Origin: Bacillota bacterium
GTDB lineage: Bacteria; Bacillota; Clostridia; Saccharofermentanales; Saccharofermentanaceae
Length of the DNA: 64,000 bases
NCBI GenBank assembly: GCA_023397475.1
Contig: JAEWUD010000016.1
Location: 11,022 to 75,021 of the forward strand
Direction: 5' to 3'
Shown here: positions 1 through 10,203 of the stretch, in pieces
Layout of the letters: each line of letters opens with the position of its first letter
Numbering within the stretch: the stretch's first letter is position 1
Translations under genes and position numbers: made by a program
The notes under the pieces: model-generated
Databases searched by the model: none
What the model was told of the DNA's origin: nothing
Seen by the model: the letters and a program-made list of their open reading frames with translations, nothing else

Positions 1-1
1 C

Positions 2-3000
2 AAGAAGTTGAACGAGAAGCGGTCCGGTGATCCCTTCAAGGTGATCTACGGTATGGAAGGTTATCTTGTGGATGACGGTCCCTGTGTCGCATATCACGCC
101 GACGAAGAAACGGATTTCTCGGAAGGATTTGTCGCGGTTGACGTAGAGACGACCGGGCTCGATTCTTCTGCGGACTCTCTGATTGAGATCGGTGCGGTAC
201 GTTTCATAAGAAATTCCGATGATCGATTTGTCGTCGGAGAGACGTTTCATACCTTTGTCTCACCGGGGAAACCGATTCCTGCAACAACGGTAGAATTAAC
301 CGGTATCACGGACACGGATGTGGCGGATGCGCCTGCACCGTACGACGCTGTCAGCTTGCTTTCCGATTTTATCGGTACAAGACCGGTCTGCGGACACAAT
401 GTATTATTCGATCTCGCTTTCTTACGGCAAGCCGGCTTCGATATCGATATAGAGAAACACGAAAGATACCGGGTGAAGTTCAATCCAGTCGCGATCGATA
501 CCCTAGCGATCGCGCGCCATATGTATCCCCAAATTGCGGAGAAGAAGCTCTCGAGTGTTGCGACATTTTTTGGTGTTACCATTGACCGCGCGCATCGCGC
601 CGTATCAGATGCCATGGCTTGCGGCGAGATCCTCTCGTCCGTTCTTCACGAGCATCAGATCTTCCGGCCCGCCGAGCTGAACGAGAAGGCGGGGATGATC
701 GACAAGACAGTAGTTGTGTCCAGAAAACAGAAGGTGTACCACATCATCTTTCTGGCCCAAAATGCACTGGGGCTCTATCATCTGTATCGACTCGTATCGG
801 AATCTCACACGGAGTATTTTCACATGCGGCCACGGATTCCGCGTTCAGAACTTCAGTATTTCTCGGCGGGTATAATTATCGGAAGCGCCTGCGAACGAGG
901 CGAAGTATTCTCGCACGTCATGAAGGTTTACCGCGACGCCCAGAAAGATATGGAGGCGGCGAAGGCTGCGCTTCTTTCTGACCGCGAGACGATTCTGACC
1001 TTCCGCATGTATGACTATCTCGAGATTCAACCGATCACGAACAATCGCTTCTTCCTTCGCGATCCGGACAGCGGTCTTACGTCCGACGAGGATCTGATGA
1101 ATCTGAATCGCCTGATCATCGCTCTCGGCGAACGGATGCGCCTCCCTGTCTGCGCGACCACCGACGCACATTTTTTCGAGAAATCCGAAGGTGAATACCG
1201 GAAATATATCCTCATGGACATGGAGTACAAGGATGCCGAATTCCAGAGCGATCTGTACTTTCGAACAACAGAGGAGATGCTTCTAGAATTCCGCTATCTC
1301 GGCGAGTCAACGGCTTACGAAGTTGTCGTCGAGAATACGCGAAAAATCTCGGATCGCATCGTTGCCGGAATTAAACCTTTCCCCGACGGTACGTATCCTC
1401 CGATCATCGAGACGGCACCGGACGATATTCGAAATCTGACCTGGGATGCTGCCCGAGAGATCTATGGATATCAAGGGGAGATCTGCGAGACGGTGAAGGC
1501 GCGCGTGGAGAAAGAGCTGGACTCGATTATCGGGAACGGTTTTGCCATCATGTACTATATCGCGTACCGACTCGTCAAGAAGTCCAACGAAGACGGGTAT
1601 ATTGTCGGATCAAGAGGATCGGTCGGTTCTTCGCTCGTCGCGACGTTCTGCGGCATATCCGAGGTGAATCCGTTGCCTCCGCATCATGTTTGTCCGTCCT
1701 GCCGATTCTCGATCTTCGAAGAATCCGGTGAGATTCACTCCGGCTATGACCTGCCCCGCCGCGACTGCCCGCAGTGCGGTACGACCATGCGAAGTGACGG
1801 ACAGGACATTCCATTCGAGACATTTCTCGGGTTCTTCGGCGACAAGCAGCCGGATATTGATCTGAACTTCTCGAATGAATATCAGTCGCGTGCTCACAAG
1901 TACGTCGCGGAGCTTTTCGGCGAGAGTCATACCTTCCGCGCGGGAACGATCGGTTGCTATGCCGACAAGAATGCGATCGCGGTAATCAACAAACTGCAGG
2001 CCGCATGCGCGATTCCTGCCAGCCGCGCGGAGCTTCGGCGAAAATCCCTTGGGCTTATCGGTGTCAAGCGCACGACGGGTCAGCACCCCGGAGGTATCGT
2101 CGTCGTCCCCAAAGAGATGGATGTCTATGAGTTTACACCGATTCAACATCCGGCCAACAAGTTGACCTGCGGCACGACAACGACGCACTTTGACTTCAAC
2201 GCGATGCACGACACGATCCTGAAGCTTGATATTCTCGGCCACTATGATCCAACGATGCTGCGTATGCTCAGCGACCTTACGGGGGTCGACGTGCGACAGA
2301 TTCCGATTCCCGATCCCAAGGTCATGTCCCTGTTTGTCACGACCGAGGCCTTAGGCTTTCCGCCGGAGGCGACGGACTCGAAATGCGGCACTCTCGGACT
2401 CTCCGAGATGGGAACCTTCATGGCGCGCGGAATGATCGCCGAGACGCGCCCGTCCTCCTTCTACGATCTCGTCCAGCTGATGGGACTGTCGCACGGAACG
2501 GATGTCTGGAAGGGCAACGCGCAAGACCTGATTCAGAATAAAACCTGCACGCTCAACACGGTCATCGGTTGCCGAGACGGCATTATGACGCAGCTCATCT
2601 CGTGGGGGCTTCCCAATAAGGCGTCCTTTGACATCATGGAGAAGGTGAGAAAGGGCAAGGGCTTATCCGCGGAACACGAAGCGCTGATGCGCGAAAAGAA
2701 TGTTCCGGACTGGTACATCGATTCGTGCAAGAAGATCAAATACATGTTCCCCAAAGCCCACGCCGCGGCCTATTCGATTTCCTCGCTTCGGATCGCGTGG
2801 TTCAAAGTCTACTATCCCGAGGAGTACTACTGCTCCTTCTTCACCGTTCGCGCGGCCGAAGAATTTAACGGAGATTATCTCTGCGCCGGCATTGATACGG
2901 TGAAGGCCAGACGACTGGAACTCTATGACAACTTCAACAACCGTAAGCCCAACGAGAAGTCCGAGTATTATCTGTGCGAACTGGTTGAGGAAATGCATGC

Positions 3001-3286
3001 CAGAGGAATCGATTTTCTCCCGTACAGCATTGAAGAATCCGATGCGATCCGGTTCAAGAAAGTCGCGAAGGGCAAGATCCTTCCGCCCCTGGCCGCGATT
3101 CCGACAATCAGCCAGGCCATGGCCGAATCCATCGCCCGCGCCCGCGAGGAAGGCTTGTTCAAGACGCGTGACGAATTGTTGCGCCGAAGCGGAATCGGTC
3201 CGACCGCACTCGCGAAAATCGTATCAACCGGCTGCCTCAATCACCTGCCGGAGTCCTCACAAATCGATCTCTTTTCGCTGATGTGA
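2..3286 (+). CDS. polC: DNA polymerase III PolC-type alpha subunit, 5'-truncated by window edge
   Basis: Replicative polymerase of low-GC Gram-positives with built-in 3'-5' proofreading. The frame is open to the first base, so the N-terminal OB region and part of PHP lie outside; about 1090 residues of a usual ~1430 are seen. Counting from the TTG at 8, a PHP fragment (FKVIYGMEGYLVDD) is followed by the inserted exonuclease (DVETTG at 45-50, HNVLFDLAFL, HRAVSDA), the rest of PHP, then the polymerase: GSRGSVGSS, a four-Cys zinc motif around 555-600, catalytic PDIDLNFS near 615, and TTGQHPGG. The C-terminal helix-hairpin-helix region is intact. priA follows 40 bases on, whereas in Bacillus polC neighbours rimP-nusA. 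Confidence 0.97.
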   Translation, partial: KKLNEKRSGDPFKVIYGMEGYLVDDGPCVAYHADEETDFSEGFVAVDVETTGLDSSADSLIEIGAVRFIRNSDDRFVVGETFHTFVSPGKPIPATTVELTGITDTDVADAPAPYDAVSLLSDFIGTRPVCGHNVLFDLAFLRQAGFDIDIEKHERYRVKFNPVAIDTLAIARHMYPQIAEKKLSSVATFFGVTIDRAHRAVSDAMACGEILSSVLHEHQIFRPAELNEKAGMIDKTVVVSRKQKVYHIIFLAQNALGLYHLYRLVSESHTEYFHMRPRIPRSELQYFSAGIIIGSACERGEVFSHVMKVYRDAQKDMEAAKAALLSDRETILTFRMYDYLEIQPITNNRFFLRDPDSGLTSDEDLMNLNRLIIALGERMRLPVCATTDAHFFEKSEGEYRKYILMDMEYKDAEFQSDLYFRTTEEMLLEFRYLGESTAYEVVVENTRKISDRIVAGIKPFPDGTYPPIIETAPDDIRNLTWDAAREIYGYQGEICETVKARVEKELDSIIGNGFAIMYYIAYRLVKKSNEDGYIVGSRGSVGSSLVATFCGISEVNPLPPHHVCPSCRFSIFEESGEIHSGYDLPRRDCPQCGTTMRSDGQDIPFETFLGFFGDKQPDIDLNFSNEYQSRAHKYVAELFGESHTFRAGTIGCYADKNAIAVINKLQAACAIPASRAELRRKSLGLIGVKRTTGQHPGGIVVVPKEMDVYEFTPIQHPANKLTCGTTTTHFDFNAMHDTILKLDILGHYDPTMLRMLSDLTGVDVRQIPIPDPKVMSLFVTTEALGFPPEATDSKCGTLGLSEMGTFMARGMIAETRPSSFYDLVQLMGLSHGTDVWKGNAQDLIQNKTCTLNTVIGCRDGIMTQLISWGLPNKASFDIMEKVRKGKGLSAEHEALMREKNVPDWYIDSCKKIKYMFPKAHAAAYSISSLRIAWFKVYYPEEYYCSFFTVRAAEEFNGDYLCAGIDTVKARRLELYDNFNNRKPNEKSEYYLCELVEEMHARGIDFLPYSIEESDAIRFKKVAKGKILPPLAAIPTISQAMAESIARAREEGLFKTRDELLRRSGIGPTALAKIVSTGCLNHLPESSQIDLFSLM

Positions 3287-3326
3287 TGAATGCAATACCG
3301 ACATCCCTGTCGAAAGGAGTTGCGCC

Positions 3327-5561
3327 ATGCAAGCCCGAGTTGTCCTCCGCGACAGTGTCCGAGCAACAGATAAGATATTTGATTATCGGATTCCTTCGCA
3401 TCTTGAGGGTGTAATCGCGGCGGGACATTTTGTCGAGGTGCCTTTCGGAGCGGGAAACCGTATCGAGATTGCTCTTGTTCTTGAGGTTACGGAAGACTTT
3501 CCGACAGAATTTACCATCAAGGAAATACGATCGATAAAAGACCCCGAGATTGTGATGAACCCGGATCAGATCGCACTGTTGCCGTATGTGCGATCGAGAT
3601 ATACCTGTACATATGGAGACGCCGTACGGCTGATGGTTCCCTCCGTTGTGACAACACGTTGTGAACGCGTTCAGAATGCCGTCGACATTGTCGATCGTGA
3701 TCTGGTCATCGCTCTCCTCGAAGAGGATGAGATTCAGAGCCTGCAACAGCTTCGCGTGTTGGAATATTTGGTTTCCTACGGCGCGACCCCGGTCACGGAA
3801 CTGATGATTGCCCTCTCCGTCTCCAGAAGTCCGATCGATACGCTGCGGAAGAGAGGACTCCTGTACAACCTGAAGATGGCCTGCCGAGTGGACAAAGAAA
3901 GTGATGAGTCTATCGCGCAAGTTGCGCCAACGGATCCGCACCCGCCGTCGGACGCGCAGAAAACGGCGATCGAGAAGATTCTCGACCCGCAGGCTAAACG
4001 GGAATTTCTTCTGTTCGGCGTGACGGGAAGCGGGAAGACAGAGGTTTACCTGCAGTGTGCTTCGAAGGTTCTGGAAGACGGAGGAAGCGTGCTCTTTCTC
4101 GTCCCGGAAATTTCCCTGACGCCGCAGATGGTGAACTGGATCCGCAGTCGGTTCCCGGGGATGACGGCGGTCTTGCATTCCCGGCTGACTCCCAGAGAAC
4201 GATATGAACAATGGGATGCGATTCGTAAGGGCAAAGCGAGAATTGTCGTCGGGGCGCGCTCGGCGGTATTCGCGCCTCTTCAGAATCTGCGGCTTATTCT
4301 GATTGATGAGGAACAGGATTCTTCCTACAAATCCGAGACGCATCCGCGCTACCACGCCAAAGACATCGCCCGTCGCAGGGCGAATCTCACCGGCGCCGCA
4401 TTGGTCCTGGGATCCGCAACTCCGTCCATTGAATCTTACTATGCCGCCATAAACGGTTACAGTAACCTGTTAACCCTTCCGGAGCGTATCGCGGATCAGG
4501 GTCTTCCCACGACGGAGATGATCGATATGAGGGAGGAGTTGCGGCACAAGAACCGTTCCGTCATCAGCCGCCGCCTTCATGATGCAATAACGACCGCTCT
4601 CGATAAGGACGAGCAGGTAATACTTTTCCTGAATAAGCGGGGTTACGCGAGCATGTTGCTGTGCAGGGCGTGCGGAGAATCCTTCATGTGTCCTCACTGC
4701 TCGGTCGCGATGACGGTACATACCTCGAAACGTTCGCAGAGATCGACGTTGATTTGCCATTATTGCGGACGTGTCGATAAGGTTCCCGAGGCCTGCCCCG
4801 CCTGCGGCAGCAAGGTCCACGGGAAGTTTGGTCTTGGCACGGAACAACTTGAGGAATGGATCCGCAAAGAATTTCCCGGAAGCAATGTCATTCGAATGGA
4901 TCAGGACACAACGGTCGGACGTGACGCCCATGAGCGGATTCTTACGGAATTTCGCGAGAAGAGGGCCTCAATTCTCGTCGGTACACAAATGATTGCGAAA
5001 GGCCACGATTTTCCGGATGTCACCGTCGTCGGCATCATCGCGGCGGATCTCCTTCTGCGTACGGCAGATTATCGGGCGTCGGAGCGCACCTTCCAACTGG
5101 TGACGCAGGCAGCCGGTCGGGCGGGCAGGGGAGATAAGGCCGGAAGAGTCTTTATCCAGACCTATCAACCGGAGGATGACACACTTCTTTTCGCGGCAAA
5201 ACAAGACTACGAGGCTTTTTTTGAGAATGAGATTATTTACCGCCAGCGCCTCGGTTACCCGCCCTTCCTTGCGATCGGCAGCGTACTTATCTCGCATGTG
5301 GATGAGAAGACTGCGATGGCGGCCGCCAGAAAGTTAAAGAGTAATCTCGCGGACAGCTTGCGTGAAGAATCCATGCCGCAAGGGGTTGAGATTTACGGAC
5401 CTTCACCGGCCGGACTTTATCGGGTGAAGGATCGATACCGTTACGTGATAAATATCAAAGCGAGAAGAAAGTCGGATTTGGCGCTTCTTTTCGCGAAAAT
5501 ATCGGACAGCCCGCCGGAAAACGACGTGCGTATCGGGATGGATATTGATCCAATATGGTAA
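3327..5561 (+). CDS. priA: Primosomal replication restart helicase PriA
   Basis: Superfamily 2 3'-5' helicase that reloads the replisome at stalled forks. Its 744 residues match the family length. The N-terminal DNA-binding region leads to Walker A GVTGSGKT at about 231-238, and a Walker B box read here as DEEQ (near 325) where most PriA proteins have DEEH. Eight cysteines between about 446 and 495 (CRACG, CPHC, CHYCG, CPACG) form the paired zinc sites. The start is the ATG eight bases after AAAGGAG. def follows 47 bases downstream, the common priA-def-fmt order. Confidence 0.97.
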   Translation: MQARVVLRDSVRATDKIFDYRIPSHLEGVIAAGHFVEVPFGAGNRIEIALVLEVTEDFPTEFTIKEIRSIKDPEIVMNPDQIALLPYVRSRYTCTYGDAVRLMVPSVVTTRCERVQNAVDIVDRDLVIALLEEDEIQSLQQLRVLEYLVSYGATPVTELMIALSVSRSPIDTLRKRGLLYNLKMACRVDKESDESIAQVAPTDPHPPSDAQKTAIEKILDPQAKREFLLFGVTGSGKTEVYLQCASKVLEDGGSVLFLVPEISLTPQMVNWIRSRFPGMTAVLHSRLTPRERYEQWDAIRKGKARIVVGARSAVFAPLQNLRLILIDEEQDSSYKSETHPRYHAKDIARRRANLTGAALVLGSATPSIESYYAAINGYSNLLTLPERIADQGLPTTEMIDMREELRHKNRSVISRRLHDAITTALDKDEQVILFLNKRGYASMLLCRACGESFMCPHCSVAMTVHTSKRSQRSTLICHYCGRVDKVPEACPACGSKVHGKFGLGTEQLEEWIRKEFPGSNVIRMDQDTTVGRDAHERILTEFREKRASILVGTQMIAKGHDFPDVTVVGIIAADLLLRTADYRASERTFQLVTQAAGRAGRGDKAGRVFIQTYQPEDDTLLFAAKQDYEAFFENEIIYRQRLGYPPFLAIGSVLISHVDEKTAMAAARKLKSNLADSLREESMPQGVEIYGPSPAGLYRVKDRYRYVINIKARRKSDLALLFAKISDSPPENDVRIGMDIDPIW

Positions 5562-5608
5562 AATAAACCGTAGAAGGAAGATAAATACTCAAAAACACGG
5601 AGGCTTAC

Positions 5609-6073
5609 ATGGCATTACGAGAAATTGTTACGGTCGGAGATCCCATATTGCGCAAGGTATCACGGCCGGTTACGGAAATAAATGACAAGATTCGCACACT
5701 GCTTGACGATATGGCGGAGACGATGCGATTTGAGAATCGCGGCGTCGGTCTTGCGGCCGTACAGGTCGGGATTCTGCGCCGGATCTTCGTTTGTGATATC
5801 GGCGACGAATCGGGTTTGCTCGAATTTATCAATCCTGAGATCATCCGGAAGAGCGGGTCGGTGAAATCGACCGAAGGTTGCCTTTCGGTGCCCAACCGCT
5901 CCGGGACGGTCGACCGTCCCGAAGAAATCACGATTCGCGCTCTCGACCGTTACGGCAAAGAGTTCGAGCTTCAAGCAACAGGATTTTTGGCCGTATGTAT
6001 CTGCCACGAGTACGATCATCTCGAAGGCATTCTGTTTATCGATAAGCTGACAGGAGATGAGAGTAACGATTGA
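5609..6073 (+). CDS. def: Peptide deformylase
   Basis: Removes the N-formyl group from nascent proteins at the ribosome. All three motifs are seen: GVGLAAVQVG (usually GxGLAAPQ, so Pro is replaced by Val), EGCLSV with the metal-ligand Cys, and HEYDH with two His ligands and the catalytic Glu. At 154 residues it is a normal short bacterial form. An ACGGAGG ribosome-binding site precedes the ATG. The stop overlaps the TTG start of fmt by four bases, so deformylase and formyltransferase are translationally coupled. Confidence 0.97.
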   Translation: MALREIVTVGDPILRKVSRPVTEINDKIRTLLDDMAETMRFENRGVGLAAVQVGILRRIFVCDIGDESGLLEFINPEIIRKSGSVKSTEGCLSVPNRSGTVDRPEEITIRALDRYGKEFELQATGFLAVCICHEYDHLEGILFIDKLTGDESND

Positions 6074-7044
6074 ATACGCGTATTGTTTTTATGGGTACGC
6101 CCGAATTTGCTGCGACGGTACTCGTCCGCCTGCTTCTCGAACCCTATGACATCGTCGCCGTCGTATGCCAACCGGACAAACCCACGGGAAGGCATATGAA
6201 GTTGACGCCGCCGCCGGTGAAGACACTGGCAGAGTCGCGTGGCATTACGGTTCTGCAACCGGCGTCGTTGCGAACGTCGGAGTTTCTGGAAGAGATCAAG
6301 GATTGTAATCCCGATTTGATTATCACGGCGGCATACGGTAAGATTCTGCCGCAGACGGTATTGGATGTGCCGAAGCATGGGTGTATCAATGTTCACGCGT
6401 CACTTCTTCCCCGTCATCGCGGAGCCGCGCCGATTCAGTGGGCGATCCTCACGGGAGATGAGGAGACAGGAATTACGGTCATGAAGATGGACGCGGGTAT
6501 GGATACCGGCGACATTCTGACGGTGGCGAGAACACCGGTCGGAGCGGATACTACGACCGCGGAGCTTACCGCAACCCTCGCTTCTCTCGGTGCCGCGTTA
6601 CTTTGCGAGACGATTCCTTCGTATCTTGACGGACGGATAACGCCGGTTCGACAGAATGACGAGCTTGCGACATTTTCTCCCCCGATCCGTAAGGAGCAGG
6701 GACTCCTGGACTGGTCCGAGTCAGCGAAGAAGATTCATAATCGCATTCGTGCCCTATCAACATGGCCGGGAGCTTATACCTTTATCAACGGATCTCGTAT
6801 CAAGATTTTTACCTCTGCAATCGATCGTGACGGCTGTGCCCACCGAGCAGAATACGAGAAGACGTATGGGAAAGCCGCACCCGGAACGATTATTTTCGCG
6901 ACAAAGACCGAACTCTCCGTCGCGTGCGGCGACGGTTGTATTTCCCTGATATGTGTTCAGCCGGACTCTTCCAAGCGTTTGGATGTCTGTAACTGCGCTC
7001 ATAATTATCGCGTCGGGCTTCGTTTCGGCGAAGGAGGCCTATGA
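6070..7044 (+). CDS. fmt: Methionyl-tRNA formyltransferase
   Basis: Formylates initiator Met-tRNA using 10-formyltetrahydrofolate. The N-terminal Rossmann catalytic domain carries the HASLLPRHRGAAPIQWAI signature (His and Arg/Gly of the active site). A C-terminal tRNA-binding domain follows, giving 324 residues, a usual length. The likely start is TTG at 6070, which overlaps the def stop as TTGA; no better in-frame ATG lies before the conserved TRIVFMGTPEFA. Its own stop overlaps the ATG of rsmB. Confidence 0.96.
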   Translation: MNTRIVFMGTPEFAATVLVRLLLEPYDIVAVVCQPDKPTGRHMKLTPPPVKTLAESRGITVLQPASLRTSEFLEEIKDCNPDLIITAAYGKILPQTVLDVPKHGCINVHASLLPRHRGAAPIQWAILTGDEETGITVMKMDAGMDTGDILTVARTPVGADTTTAELTATLASLGAALLCETIPSYLDGRITPVRQNDELATFSPPIRKEQGLLDWSESAKKIHNRIRALSTWPGAYTFINGSRIKIFTSAIDRDGCAHRAEYEKTYGKAAPGTIIFATKTELSVACGDGCISLICVQPDSSKRLDVCNCAHNYRVGLRFGEGGL

Positions 7045-8411
7045 AAGGGCGCGCTGAACCATCAAGACTCTTGTGCTTTCGAATGCTTACCGATGTATTC
7101 GACCACGGCGGATTCTCCAATCTCACCGTGCGCGGCGCTTTGTTGTCGTCCGGCTTGACGCCTGTCGAGAAGAGTTTCGCGACGGCTCTGTTTTATGGAA
7201 TTATCACGCGAAAATACACCCTGAACCATTATCTTAAGAAGAATCTTCGGAAAAAGTTCGACACGCTCGAAGATAATGTACACACTCTGCTCCTGATGGG
7301 AGCCTTTCAGTTGATTTTCTCACCAGGAATTCCCGCATTCGCTGCGGTCAACGAGACGGTTCGACTGGCGAAACTCTTTACCAATGAGGGAGGGGTTCGC
7401 CTGGTGAACGCGGTTCTTCGTACGATTGACAAGTATTTTCAGGATGGCTTGATTCAGCCCGGGAAGGAGAAGTTCGATGTCCGCTTTTCGTTAAATCGCG
7501 AACTCTCCGGTTGTCTGATCGCATGGTACGGCAAAGAACGCGCAGAGAAACTGGGGGAAGCCTTTCTTGCTTCGCCGCATGTGTCCGCGCGAGTGAACCG
7601 GCGTAAAAATTCGCCGGAGGAACTGATAGCAATCCTGCAGAAGGAGGGCGTTCCCGCATCCCCCGGCACGTTGTGCCCGGACGCGATCGTCCTTCAACTC
7701 GGCGGTCGACCGGTCACGTCACTTGCGTCTTTCTCCCAGGGCCGCTTCATGATTCAGGATGAGGCGGCGATGCTGGCTTCATTCTTGATCGGCGCGAAGC
7801 CGGGGGATCATATACTGGACGTCTGTTCGGCACCGGGCGGCAAGGCCTGTCATATGGCTGAATGTATGGATGACGTAGGCAACGTTCTTGCGTTGGACTC
7901 GAATGAGTCGCGAATTCTTCTTGTCGAAGAGAATCAGAAGCGCCTGGGGCTCTCGTGTATCGATACGGCAGTTCTTGATGCTCTTACCTTGGACCAGAGT
8001 CTTGGCGACAAGAAGGAGAGTTTTGATAAGGTGCTCTGCGATGTACCTTGCAGCGGGCTGGGACTTATACATCGTAAACCAGACATTCGACATACCATGA
8101 CGTATGAGAAAATGGCTGATCTCGTTCTGGTTCAACAAGCGATTCTTGCCTCGGCGGCACGGTTCGTTGCCCCGGGCGGAACATTAATGTACTCTACATG
8201 CACCATAAATCCGCATGAGAATCAAGAACAAGCCGGGCGTTTTCTTCTTGAACATCCGGAGTTTGCGGAAGATTCAATTCTTGCGGATCTTCCGGAATCG
8301 CTTCGAACAGAGCATCATATAGAGGAAGCGCAACACGGACAATTGTCGCTTTTCCCAGATACAGACGGATGTGACGGGTTTTTTATCGCTCGTTTCAGGA
8401 GACAAACATAA
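7041..8411 (+). CDS. rsmB: 16S rRNA (cytosine-967-C5) methyltransferase RsmB
   Basis: SAM-dependent rRNA m5C methyltransferase. Residues 1-150 resemble the NusB-type RNA-binding domain. The Rossmann methyltransferase follows with SAM motif DVCSAPGGK (about 260-268), CDVPCSGLG near 333 (general cysteine), and YSTCTINPHENQ near 385, whose TC cysteine is the family nucleophile. Its ATG overlaps the fmt stop (ATGA), and its TAA overlaps the next ATG (TAATG). Confidence 0.95.
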   Translation: MKGRAEPSRLLCFRMLTDVFDHGGFSNLTVRGALLSSGLTPVEKSFATALFYGIITRKYTLNHYLKKNLRKKFDTLEDNVHTLLLMGAFQLIFSPGIPAFAAVNETVRLAKLFTNEGGVRLVNAVLRTIDKYFQDGLIQPGKEKFDVRFSLNRELSGCLIAWYGKERAEKLGEAFLASPHVSARVNRRKNSPEELIAILQKEGVPASPGTLCPDAIVLQLGGRPVTSLASFSQGRFMIQDEAAMLASFLIGAKPGDHILDVCSAPGGKACHMAECMDDVGNVLALDSNESRILLVEENQKRLGLSCIDTAVLDALTLDQSLGDKKESFDKVLCDVPCSGLGLIHRKPDIRHTMTYEKMADLVLVQQAILASAARFVAPGGTLMYSTCTINPHENQEQAGRFLLEHPEFAEDSILADLPESLRTEHHIEEAQHGQLSLFPDTDGCDGFFIARFRRQT

Positions 8412-9451
8412 TGGAGAAGACAACGATTTTCGACGTGGACAAGAAACAATGGGAGCAATTCGTGATCGATCACGGGTTCCCGCTCTATCGTGCCGCGCAG
8501 ATTTATCAATGGTGTGCCAAGGGCGTGCAGGACTTGTCACGAATGAAGAACCTGCCTTCGGAGCTTCGCACGAAGATTTCCGAAACCTATATTGCCCCGG
8601 TTCTTCAAATCGAGAACGAGTTTACATCTCAGGTAGACGCAACGCGCAAATTCGTTTTTCGCCTGCATGACGGTCATGTCGTCGAGACAGTTCTCATGCG
8701 TTATAAGACGGGCTATTCTGTATGTATCTCTTCGCAGGCCGGATGCAAGATGGGATGTGCGTTCTGTGCGTCCGCGCACGCGGGATTCGGCAGGAGTCTT
8801 ACCGCCGGTGAGATGCTCGCACAGGTCAGTGTTGTCGCAGACCAAGTCGGCGAGCGTATTCACAGCGTTGTCGTCATGGGCATCGGGGAACCCTTTGATA
8901 ATTTCGAGAATCTGATGCGCTTTCTCCGCCTGGCAAATGATCCGGAAGGCCTTCATCTCGGGGCTCGACACATTACCGTGTCAACTTGCGGTCTTGTGCC
9001 GCAAATGTTAGAATTTATGCGTGCTGATCTGCAGGTGAACTTATCGGTATCCCTTCACGCTCCCAACGACACACTTCGCAAGGAAATGATGCCGGCGGCG
9101 AAGCTTTATGATCTCGATACGCTCCTTGCGGCATGCGATACTTATGTGAAGAACACCGGCAGAAGAATTACGTTCGAGTACTCGTTGTTTGATCAAGTAA
9201 ACGATCAACCCCGCCATGCTATTGAGTTGGCACGCCGCCTCCGCGGAATACATTGTCACATCAATCTGATTGCGGCCAACGAGTTTCCGGGAAGCCCGTA
9301 TCACAGGAGCCGTCCGGAGAATGTTTCTGCGTTTATGAAGACACTGGAAGATCATAAGATGACGGTGACTCTCCGTCGTGAGATGGGTACGGATATCATG
9401 GCGGCATGCGGACAGCTCCGCCGCGGGTTACGGGAGAATGAGACGATATGA
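8411..9451 (+). CDS. rlmN: Dual-specificity rRNA/tRNA m2A methyltransferase RlmN
   Basis: Radical SAM enzyme that methylates C2 of A2503 in 23S rRNA and of A37 in tRNA. The CxxxCxxC iron-sulfur motif (CKMGCAFC) is at about 112-119, and the resolving cysteine in VCISSQ comes just before it. The second catalytic cysteine is in AACGQLR at the C terminus. GIGEPFDN and SVSLHAPND are typical of the family. It has 346 residues and is coupled by overlap to both neighbours. Confidence 0.97.
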   Translation: MEKTTIFDVDKKQWEQFVIDHGFPLYRAAQIYQWCAKGVQDLSRMKNLPSELRTKISETYIAPVLQIENEFTSQVDATRKFVFRLHDGHVVETVLMRYKTGYSVCISSQAGCKMGCAFCASAHAGFGRSLTAGEMLAQVSVVADQVGERIHSVVVMGIGEPFDNFENLMRFLRLANDPEGLHLGARHITVSTCGLVPQMLEFMRADLQVNLSVSLHAPNDTLRKEMMPAAKLYDLDTLLAACDTYVKNTGRRITFEYSLFDQVNDQPRHAIELARRLRGIHCHINLIAANEFPGSPYHRSRPENVSAFMKTLEDHKMTVTLRREMGTDIMAACGQLRRGLRENETI

Positions 9452-10203
9452 GATATGCAACCGCGACGGACAAGGGTCTTGTCCGCGGCAATAATGAGGA
9501 TTTCCATGCGGCGCTCGCGGTCGGCGATGACGCTGTATTTGTGATTGCTGACGGTATGGGCGGACACGCGGTCGGAGAACTGGCCAGCCGCACCGCGGTA
9601 GAATATGTTCTTTCTTCCTTGCCTCGTGAACTGGAGGCCGCCCGAACGAAGAAGGAGATGGAAGACGTTCTCCATTTGATGGTTGAGAAGGCGAACGTTA
9701 AGGTCTACCTGGAATCTCTCGACAAGAATGAGAACCGCGGTATGGGCACGACCCTTACGATAGCCGTGATCCGGGACTGGCGACTCTATCTGTCCCATAT
9801 CGGAGATTGCCGCGTGTATATGTTGCACGGGTCTCAGCTGGATCGATTGACGGCGGATCACACGCTCGTACAGGAACTTGTCGATACAGGTTCGATCACG
9901 GAAGAAGAGGCAATGACACATCCCAAGAGACACGTTCTCATTAAGTCCCTCGGAGTGAATGAGTATATGTCGCCGGATACGTATTCGTTTGATATTTCGG
10001 AGGGCGATCTTATCATGATGTGCTCTGACGGTCTCTACGGCTTTGTTGCCGAGACGGAAATTCGTACGATTCTGCGACGTCATAAAGACCTTAATGCATG
10101 CGCCTCGCAACTGATCAATGCAGCGAACAAGGCCGGTGGCAAGGATAATATTACAGTCATTCTGATTCATTGCGATCTTGAGAACGACAAGGAGACAGTA
10201 TGA
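9448..10203 (+). CDS. prpC: PP2C-family Ser/Thr phosphatase (PrpC/Stp)
   Basis: Metal-dependent protein phosphatase that opposes the PASTA kinase encoded next to it. PP2C motifs are all present: RGNNEDF, VIADGMGGH, GDCRVY, CSDGLYGFV and GGKDNITVI, with the Asp metal ligands intact. There are 251 residues and no membrane segment, so it is cytoplasmic. The ATG overlaps the rlmN stop, and the gene's own stop overlaps the kinase start, as in Bacillus prpC-prkC. Confidence 0.96.
   Translation: MRYATATDKGLVRGNNEDFHAALAVGDDAVFVIADGMGGHAVGELASRTAVEYVLSSLPRELEAARTKKEMEDVLHLMVEKANVKVYLESLDKNENRGMGTTLTIAVIRDWRLYLSHIGDCRVYMLHGSQLDRLTADHTLVQELVDTGSITEEEAMTHPKRHVLIKSLGVNEYMSPDTYSFDISEGDLIMMCSDGLYGFVAETEIRTILRRHKDLNACASQLINAANKAGGKDNITVILIHCDLENDKETV

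Noticed and set aside
3237..4355. 372-residue minus-strand open frame opposite priA
   Set aside because: It lies entirely over confident polC/priA coding sequence, lacks a ribosome site and has no recognisable domain; similar long antisense frames occur opposite many genes here because of codon bias.
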